NCBI RefSeq assembly: GCF_003046425.1
Contig: NZ_QAJG01000027.1
Location: forward strand, 15,001 to 41,127
Source of the DNA: Leptospira borgpetersenii serovar Javanica
GTDB taxonomy: Bacteria > Spirochaetota > Leptospiria > Leptospirales > Leptospiraceae
Length of the DNA stretch: 26,127 nt
Direction: 5' to 3'
This document shows, piece after piece, positions 1-26,127 of the stretch. Numbering within the stretch: the stretch's first letter is position 1; every line of letters starts with the position of its first letter. Below the pieces are notes generated by a model. The model saw nothing but the letters and a program-made list of their open reading frames with translations. It was not told where the DNA came from and ran no database searches. A program made the translations under genes and the position numbers.

Positions 1-1
1 T

Positions 2-2414
<2,413 letters not shown>

Positions 2415-2428
2415 TAAGGAGAACAAAG

Positions 2429-2792
<364 letters not shown>

Positions 2793-2799
2793 GTTCTAT

Positions 2800-3174
2800 A
2801 TGCCATTTTTATTATACACAGATCTTCAAGAAGTTCCTTCGGAAAGCTCCGGGATTTCCCATTCGAAAGTTACGATAGAAGGTGAACTTACTATTTATGA
2901 AGCACTCGAATTTAAGGAGAAGCTCGATTCTGTTTTCGGGAATTGTTTTTCTTTTTTAGAAATCGACCTTTTTAAGATACAAAAAATAGACACTTCTTGC
3001 TTACAGATTTTGCTTTCATTTAAAAAGGAAGCGCAACGAATCAACGCCGATGTTCGGTTTGTCAATCACAGCCACGGCGTTACAAAGTTAATCGATTTCT
3101 ACGGACTCTCTTGGCTTTTAAACGACGATGATAAACTTTCCAAATCAGTTCAGTTTGAAGTGGGCAAGGATTAA
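2800..3174 (+). CDS. STAS-domain protein in the chemotaxis operon
   Basis: The protein is 124 aa, slightly longer than typical anti-anti-sigma factors (about 110 aa). The STAS fold is read from VTIEGELTIYEALEFKEKL (about 24-42) and KIDTSCLQILLSFKKEA (about 62-78). In SpoIIAA-type antagonists the motif is D-S-S-G-L, with the first Ser phosphorylated. Here it is D64-T65-S66-C-L, so Thr65 takes the phosphosite. The gene lies 7 nt after cheY and 2 nt before cheA, which fixes it in the operon. The ribosome site before the ATG is weak, so translation probably depends on coupling to cheY. Its partner is unknown. The HATPase-like domain encoded at 1155-2414 or the partner-switch kinase at 15309-18119 are candidates, by inference only. 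Confidence 0.8.
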   Translation: MPFLLYTDLQEVPSESSGISHSKVTIEGELTIYEALEFKEKLDSVFGNCFSFLEIDLFKIQKIDTSCLQILLSFKKEAQRINADVRFVNHSHGVTKLIDFYGLSWLLNDDDKLSKSVQFEVGKD

Positions 3175-3176
3175 GA

Positions 3177-5318
<2,142 letters not shown>

Positions 5319-5333
5319 ATTTTCAGAGAAATA

Positions 5334-8299
<2,966 letters not shown>

Positions 8300-8310
8300 A
8301 GAGGACAACG

Positions 8311-8823
8311 ATGAACTCTTTGGAGGAAAATCAATTTTTGACGTTTTGTCTCGGAGAGGAATGTTATGGAATTGGAATATTACATATCAAAGAAATAATT
8401 GAGTATTCCGGTTTGACAAACGTCCCCTTAATGCCGGAATTTATTCCGGGGGTCATCAATCTTCGCGGAAACGTAGTTCCCGTCGTGGATCTGAAACACA
8501 AGTTCTTTAAGAGTAAAATAGAGCCGGATCGTAAAACATGCGTAATCATCGTGGAAATTCATTCGGAACGAAACGGAGATCAAAAAGAAAAAACGGACTT
8601 GGGAATTCTTGTCGAATCCGTCAACGAAGTAATTTCGATTCCGGAAGATGATATCGAACCGGCCCCTACTTTCGGTTCCAAGATCAAAGTAGATTTTATC
8701 CTAGGAATGGCTAAACAGGAAAGCGGATTTATCATCATTTTGAACACCGAAAAAATTCTGCATTTAGAAGAACTAACGTCCTTAGAAGAAAATCAATCAG
8801 AGATACTTGCAGAAAACGTATGA
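8311..8823 (+). CDS. cheW: Chemotaxis coupling protein CheW
   Basis: 170 aa, a single CheW/SH3-like domain. Recognisable motifs are FCLGEECYGIGILHIKEII (about 12-30), the hallmark VPLMPEFIPGVINLRGNVVP and the following VVDL, then LGILVESVNEVISI. CheW links receptors to CheA through its CheW-like domain, and here it sits directly after the receptor gene. The ATG at 8311 is chosen because AAGAGGA (8299-8305) lies 5 nt before it. A TTG at 8296 in the same frame overlaps the receptor stop codon and would lack a ribosome site. The gene ends in an ATGA overlap with cheD. Confidence 0.94.
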   Translation: MNSLEENQFLTFCLGEECYGIGILHIKEIIEYSGLTNVPLMPEFIPGVINLRGNVVPVVDLKHKFFKSKIEPDRKTCVIIVEIHSERNGDQKEKTDLGILVESVNEVISIPEDDIEPAPTFGSKIKVDFILGMAKQESGFIIILNTEKILHLEELTSLEENQSEILAENV

Positions 8824-9313
8824 CGGAACCAGATACGGTAAGGGATATATTCCTGCAACCCGGAGGCTTTTGTTGGGGAAGAAGGGATCTGAGAATTAGA
8901 ACCTTACTTGGTTCTTGTGTATCGATTTGTTTTTGGAATCCAGCTCTTTTCTACGGGGGAATGGCACACGTTATGCTCCCATATAGGCCAGGTTATAGCG
9001 CCACTTTAAACGCAAAATATGCTGACGAAGCCATTCGATTGTTTTTCGAAAAGATAGAACAGGCGGAAGGGAGAGCCGGCCAATATCAGATAAAACTTTT
9101 TGGCGGAGCCTCCATGTTCTCTACGGAAGAGGAAAAGCTCCTAGAAATCAAATCCGTTCGGGATATAGGAATGAAAAATATTTGTTCCATTAAGGAACTC
9201 TTAAGTAAAAACCGGCTCCCGATCGCTTCCGAAGACTTGGGGGGATTTTCTCATAGAAGAATTTTCTTTTCCCTTTGGGACGGAGAAATCTACGTGGAAA
9301 GACCGGAATTTTC

Positions 9314-9317
<4 letters not shown>
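8820..9317 (+). CDS. cheD: Chemoreceptor glutamine deamidase CheD
   Basis: 165 aa, the typical family length. The active-site Cys is in [11 protein letters not shown] (C33) and the His in GGMAHVMLP (H50), 17 residues apart as in characterised CheD proteins. The KLFGGASMF block (about 93-101) is also conserved. CheD deamidates glutamines in receptors to produce methylatable glutamates, and in some species it is controlled by CheC or CheY-P. No CheC is visible here. The start codon overlaps the cheW stop (ATGA), and the gene overlaps cheB the same way, so all three are translationally coupled. Confidence 0.94.
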
Positions 9318-10360
<1,043 letters not shown>

Positions 10361-10498
10361 AGGTGCTCATACATGAGATCCCTCTACCAAAGATAAAGAA
10401 AAGATTTTAAACTAATCTCAAAACCTAAAAATGTAGAAACTCCCGCATTTTTTAGAAGCTGCCAGGTCGTTTGAAAATTTTTTTGAAACGAACTCACG

Positions 10499-14904
<4,406 letters not shown>

Positions 14905-14905
14905 A

Positions 14906-14945
<40 letters not shown>

Positions 14946-14995
14946 AGAAAGGATTCTCAGGAAAGTTAAATTCGGCCTTAGTACGTCGGGGGAAG

Positions 14996-15308
14996 TTATT
15001 TTATGGCAGATTCGAGGGTTTCAAAAATGCTAAACATAGAATTCATATCGATGATTTCAAAAACTTTTTTCACCGCCGGTTTGGTCCCGGCAAGTCTGAA
15101 CTCTACGTCCTTTTCCTTACAAACTCGGAGAGCGGCAACGATGATTCTAAGTCCTGCAGATGATACGAAATCAACGGAAGAAAGATCTAAAACTAATATG
15201 GGAGAATCTCCCGTTTTGATCTGGTCCATAAACGCGGATTCGATCTTATGCGTGTTATGAACGTCTAGGTTTCCGATCAAATGAATGATCTTGGAATGAT
15301 TCTTAATT

Positions 15309-15325
<17 letters not shown>
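14996..15325 (-). CDS. STAS-domain anti-sigma factor antagonist (RsbV/SpoIIAA-like)
   Basis: 109 aa, the standard length. The fold is evident from [20 protein letters not shown] (about 13-32) and [20 protein letters not shown] (about 45-64). S56 in VSSAGLR matches the phosphorylated Ser58 of SpoIIAA; the preceding Asp of that family is Ser55 here. Such proteins bind an RsbW-type kinase when unphosphorylated and are recharged by a PP2C phosphatase. Both activities are encoded by the overlapping upstream gene (17-nt overlap), so the functional pairing is likely. TAAGG lies about 7 nt before the ATG. No sigma factor gene is adjacent, so the output may be something other than a sigma factor. Confidence 0.9.
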
Positions 15326-18119
<2,794 letters not shown>

Positions 18120-18128
18120 AGCGGAGCT

Positions 18129-18437
<309 letters not shown>

Positions 18438-18440
18438 CCT

Positions 18441-18487
<47 letters not shown>

Positions 18488-18497
18488 TTGATTCTCA

Positions 18498-22766
<4,269 letters not shown>

Positions 22767-22773
22767 TCGAGTC

Positions 22774-22803
22774 ATTTTCCTCTGAGAATTCTTAGAAGAA
22801 AAT
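22774..22803 (+). terminator. Possible terminator hairpin after the RND gene
   Basis: A 30-nt near-palindrome centred on GAATTC, 7 nt after the RND stop codon. It has one mismatch pair and one G-U pair per arm, and no strong T run follows. It is the only candidate 3' end for the def-RND transcript. Confidence 0.3.
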
Positions 22804-23000
22804 TTGGTCGGCACTTTTATAAAATCCAAAGATGCAGATTCTAAATCAAATTTCTAGATGGAATCACTGTTTTCGAAGCGATCGTCCGATGAAAAATTCA
22901 TTTTATAGGGTGCCCTTATCGTATTACCTATTCTACTCTCACGTAAGCCCAGAATCAGTATGACCGAAGATAATCATTGTTATGAAAATACTGTCACAGA

Positions 23001-23229
23001 GAGAATAAGAACATTATGTGTTATTTTGTGATCGGTAGAAAAAACTGGCTCTTCATCAGGCGTCTGGATGGGTCATTGCGAGCGCGGAATTTTACTCGTT
23101 AATTCAAAGTGCGAAACTTTCGGGTATCAATTCCTATGTTTCTTTACGCAATGTTCTGCTTTATCAGCATTTTCGTCCATCAAGTAGTCTGATTTCCGTA
23201 AACCTAATTTTAACGTGAGTTCGGTCTAA
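23001..23229 (+). pseudogene. IS66-family transposase remnant (C-terminal end, frameshifted)
   Basis: Three reading frames together give the C-terminus of an IS66-type transposase. In frame one, EN (23001-23006) is followed by FVIGRKNWLF (23025-23054), the family hallmark in which the Glu of EN is the last residue of the DDE triad. In frame two, ASAEFYSLIQSAKLSGINSY then VSLRNVLLYQH (23078-23170) matches the family's YSLIxSAKLNG block. In frame three, DFRKPNFNVSSV plus stop (23191-23229) reads as a plausible natural end. The 5' two thirds of the gene are missing. The remnant cannot encode an active enzyme. It marks an old insertion next to the IS-end sequence at 23204-23245. Confidence 0.8.
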
Positions 23230-23245
23230 CAAATGCGAAAACGAT
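23204..23245 (+). repeat. IS-end sequence, copy 1
   Basis: This 42-nt stretch starts CTAATTTTAACG and ends AATGCGAAAACGAT. It matches, with a 2-nt gap and 7 mismatches (33 of 40 aligned positions), the reverse complement of 24877-24916. It resembles 24762-24789 in its first half. It overlaps the stop codon of the IS66 remnant, so it is probably the right end of that element. Confidence 0.65.
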
Positions 23246-23287
23246 TTTAGTGGAAATTCCGTTGGAACGATCAGTAGAGAACAGCAC

Positions 23288-23337
<50 letters not shown>

Positions 23338-23411
23338 ATGAAGTTTGCGAGAGATTCGCCTAAACTTTTTTATATCGAATTCACTTTAATTTTAGAACTT
23401 CATAAAGGTAT

Positions 23412-24515
<1,104 letters not shown>

Positions 24516-24587
24516 AGGTACTTTCTGCCAAATTGCCAAATGGATTCAAAATTAGGGTCCCATCTCAAGAACAGTTCAAACCTCGAT

Positions 24588-24601
24588 TGTAAATTTTTAC
24601 A
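24588..24601. promoter_or_regulatory. Possible operator palindrome upstream of the PepSY gene
   Basis: TGTAAA-TT-TTTACA is a perfect 6-2-6 palindrome about 73 nt upstream of the PepSY ATG. On the - strand a weak promoter-like pair, TTGAAC and CCTAAT with a 17-nt spacer, lies between it and the gene. I do not recognise the regulator. Confidence 0.35.
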
Positions 24602-24666
24602 TTTGCATTTCCGCTATTCTTAAGAACAAAACACAATACAAGCTTTGAAAGTGCAGAGATTGTTAC

Positions 24667-24709
24667 AAGTTAATTTTTGATTTTAGGTCTCAATATCAAA
24701 GATTAACTT
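24667..24709. repeat. 18-bp inverted repeat (stem-loop)
   Basis: Arms 24667-24684 and 24692-24709 pair at 17 of 18 positions counting one G-U, around a 7-nt loop. The stem is AT-rich. It lies upstream of the PepSY gene and to the left of the MITE-like element; role unknown. Confidence 0.45.
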
Positions 24710-24761
24710 TGAAGTTTCACTAAAATTTTACAAAAATCCCAAAAGCATTCTGTAATTTTTT

Positions 24762-24916
24762 CTAATTAATGCGAGTTCGATCTAAGAAAGTTTGGCGAAT
24801 CCAGAGCCTTTGCTTGCAGCAAAGGCTGGACCGTGCTGAAACTAAAATGCTTCTCTCTAAGGACCGCAGCATAATCATCGTTTTCGCACTTGTTATGTCA
24901 AACTTACATTAATTAG
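24762..24916. mobile_element. 155-bp MITE-like element with imperfect terminal inverted repeats
   Basis: The left end begins CTAATTAATG and the right end finishes CATTAATTAG. Over 28 nt the two ends match as inverted repeats at 21 positions. Both ends resemble the IS-end at 23204-23245; the right end, inverted, shares GCGAAAACGAT with it. The interior has no coding capacity but contains a perfect 10-bp hairpin (24805-24814 with 24818-24827, loop TGC). No clear target-site duplication is visible. It may be a miniature derivative of an IS or two decayed IS ends facing each other. Confidence 0.55.
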
Positions 24917-25094
24917 CCTTAAAACAAACCGGAATCCATTTTGTTGTAGAAATACACGCAAGGTTCGTTTCCTAAGATTGTCAATTTCAGAGTCTGAATC
25001 CGAATTCAATTGTATATTTTTTATTATACACCTTACCGACGGAATTTAGATTTCCATCCTATTCAAAAAATAGAATAAAGCCGGGAAGGCTTGA

Positions 25095-25464
25095 GTTTTA
25101 TTCGGTGAGGCGGAAAAACTCTGGTGGTTTTCTCTATCAGAAAATCACACTTTTTACAAACACAAAGCCTCGTTTTTATCTGAACACTTGAAAAAATGTG
25201 CGTCTTGGATCCTTATTATTCCAACTCAATTTGCGGGTCGCTCTGAAGAACTAAAGCGTCTCGCTTCTATGGTCGCTCGATAGGAAGTAAAGATTCTTTG
25301 ATTCGTAAGTTTAAACTTTATGGTCTTATGTAATAAAAATTGCAGAAGGGCTTGACACAAGATACTCTGTTATAGAGAAAAAGCTTCTTTCGGATTGGAC
25401 TTGCAAGTTTTGTGAAACCGGATCAGGTAAAAATGCAAAATACGAGTATAAAGAAATGATTTAG
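25095..25464 (+). pseudogene. Decayed gene of unknown family, broken into three frames
   Basis: Three consecutive open stretches in different frames read like one protein. Segment A (25095-25283) includes SEHLKKCASWILIIPTQFAG and RSEELKRLASMVAR. Segment B (25271-25333) continues with SIGSKDSLIRKFKLYGLM. Segment C (25315-25464) continues with IKIAEGLDTRYSVIEKKLL, then SDWTCKFCETGSGKNAKYEY and a stop. Overlapping frame changes at about 25280 and 25330 fit two frameshifts. No start codon or ribosome site fits segment A. I do not recognise the family. The CxxC in WTCKFC could be a metal site. The 3' end lies 15 nt from the convergent small gene. Confidence 0.5.
25124..25155 (+). other. Hairpin inside the decayed gene
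   Basis: GTGGTTTTCT (25124-25133) and AGAAAATCAC (25139-25148) pair at 10 positions including one G-U, around a 5-nt loop, and ACTTTTTAC follows. It has terminator shape on the + strand, but it lies inside the decayed reading frame, so it may be chance. Confidence 0.25.
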
Positions 25465-25478
25465 AGCTACAGCAGCTG

Positions 25479-25847
25479 TCACCATTGCTCCGCTTCTTTT
25501 AAGTTGGAGAGAAATTCTATTTGTGTATTTTCACCCATTTCTTTAAAATATTTCTCTTTTAATTCGTTGAGATGAATAAGAGCTTCTTTCTTATGACCTA
25601 ATTTTGCGAGAGCCTGATACGCTCGAAACAATTCCTCTGATCCGGAAATTTTCTTAATCTTTTCTACTTCTTCGGCAATTTTTTTCTCAAGATCGAATTT
25701 CGATTCTTTGACGGTTTGTCGTGCAAAGAAAAGTATGCAAAACCAAAATTCCCAAGACAACACCAATGACAAATTCTGAAGAATATTCTCATCAACAAAA
25801 ACGTTCAATACGTCCTGACAAGACGGAAATTGATCCATAAAGATCAT
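25479..25847 (-). CDS. Hypothetical small protein with helical C-terminal half
   Basis: 122 aa from the ATG at 25847, or 119 aa from the ATG at 25838. The N-terminal third has a hydrophobic stretch ([13 protein letters not shown], about 31-43). The rest is charged and helical, with [20 protein letters not shown] resembling a TPR-like helix pair. TATAAT sits immediately before the first ATG (complement of 25848-25853). If that hexamer is a real -10, transcription would start inside the first codons and the second ATG would be used with almost no leader. No ribosome site is seen for either. The gene lies in a decayed region and may itself be a fragment. Confidence 0.45.
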   Translation of the reverse strand: MIFMDQFPSCQDVLNVFVDENILQNLSLVLSWEFWFCILFFARQTVKESKFDLEKKIAEEVEKIKKISGSEELFRAYQALAKLGHKKEALIHLNELKEKYFKEMGENTQIEFLSNLKEAEQW

Positions 25848-26010
25848 ATTATAATGTGCTTTATCTCAAAGTTCGTCTCAGAAAGGAAAATTCTTACGTA
25901 GACACGCCGATTAAATCACAGAGTGAGATTTTTTCTTTGTAAGAATTCTCATACGGTTTGCTACTACTACCTTCCACTTTCTTTCAGCCAGCTGAGGCTT
26001 CAAAACTAAA
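25848..26010. other. Non-coding stretch with a spaced inverted repeat
   Basis: No gene is supported. AATTCTTAC (25889-25897) and GTAAGAATT (25939-25947) form a 9-bp inverted repeat separated by 41 nt. This could be RNA structure or chance. Confidence 0.3.
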
Positions 26011-26039
26011 AAAAGCCCGGTTATTTAGACCGGGCTTTT
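26011..26039. terminator. Bidirectional rho-independent terminator
   Basis: AAAAGCCCGG (26011-26020) and CCGGGCTTTT (26030-26039) pair perfectly with a 9-nt loop. The A run on one side and the T run on the other allow termination in both directions. No intact gene reads into it from the left, so it probably serves a gene beyond the right edge or a lost one. Confidence 0.8.
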
Positions 26040-26081
26040 CATGAGACATTGAGAACAGAAAAAGTAGCGTGACCTAACACC

Positions 26082-26116
26082 CCGGATCCTTTCTTACGAA
26101 AGGATCCGGTTTTTGT
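26082..26116 (+). terminator. Strong rho-independent terminator
   Basis: CCGGATCCTTTC (26082-26093) and GAAAGGATCCGG (26098-26109) form a perfect 12-bp stem with a TTAC loop, followed by TTTTTGT on the + strand. It lies only 42 nt after the previous terminator. Confidence 0.8.
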
Positions 26117-26127
26117 CGTGGCTTCAA

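Noticed and set aside
25352..25376. TTGACA followed by TATAGA, promoter-like
   Set aside because: The spacer is only 13 nt, and the site lies inside the decayed reading frame.

Overview
The window looks like a chromosomal segment of a spirochaete of the genus Leptospira, probably from the pathogenic clade. The grounds are the low-to-moderate GC content, the frequent TTG starts, a peptide deformylase that closely matches the L. interrogans enzyme as I remember it, and the style of the chemotaxis and GAF/PP2C signalling proteins. No database search was possible, so the species is not assigned.

Layout. (1) Positions 2-10360, + strand: a compact signalling and chemotaxis operon. In order it holds a 5'-truncated hybrid histidine kinase, a receiver-HATPase protein, CheY, a STAS protein, CheA, a large methyl-accepting chemotaxis protein with three tandem PAS domains, CheW, CheD and CheB. 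Genes overlap or lie within about 50 nt of each other. No cheR is present. (2) Positions 10499-14904, - strand: a two-gene biotin-dependent acyl-CoA carboxylase, converging on the che operon. The alpha subunit is an atypical biotin carboxylase-BCCP fusion and the beta subunit is the carboxyltransferase. (3) Positions 14996-18437, - strand: a partner-switching module made of a coiled-coil protein, one polypeptide carrying GAF domains, a PP2C phosphatase and an RsbW-like kinase, and a STAS antagonist overlapping it by 17 nt. (4) Positions 18501-18573: tRNA-Ala(GGC). (5) Positions 18975-22766, + strand: peptide deformylase followed by an RND exporter. (6) Positions 22767-26127: a gene-poor, decaying region. 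It holds an IS66-type transposase remnant, inverted IS-end sequences forming a 155-bp MITE-like element, a PepSY membrane protein (- strand), an unrecognised gene broken into three frames, a small hypothetical gene (- strand), several strong hairpins and two closely spaced terminators at the right edge.

How the genes work together. The che operon contains the receptor, coupling protein, kinase, response regulator and adaptation enzymes (CheB, CheD), plus non-canonical additions: the hybrid kinase, the receiver-HATPase protein and the STAS protein. The PP2C/kinase/STAS module is a serine/threonine partner switch that carries both the phosphatase and the kinase in one chain. The window therefore holds two STAS proteins and three kinase-type ATPase domains outside CheA. 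Cross-talk between them is an inference worth testing. The most unusual items are the fused partner switch, the receiver-HATPase protein, the exact 131-residue PAS triplication, the divergent biotin carboxylase and the decayed elements on the right.
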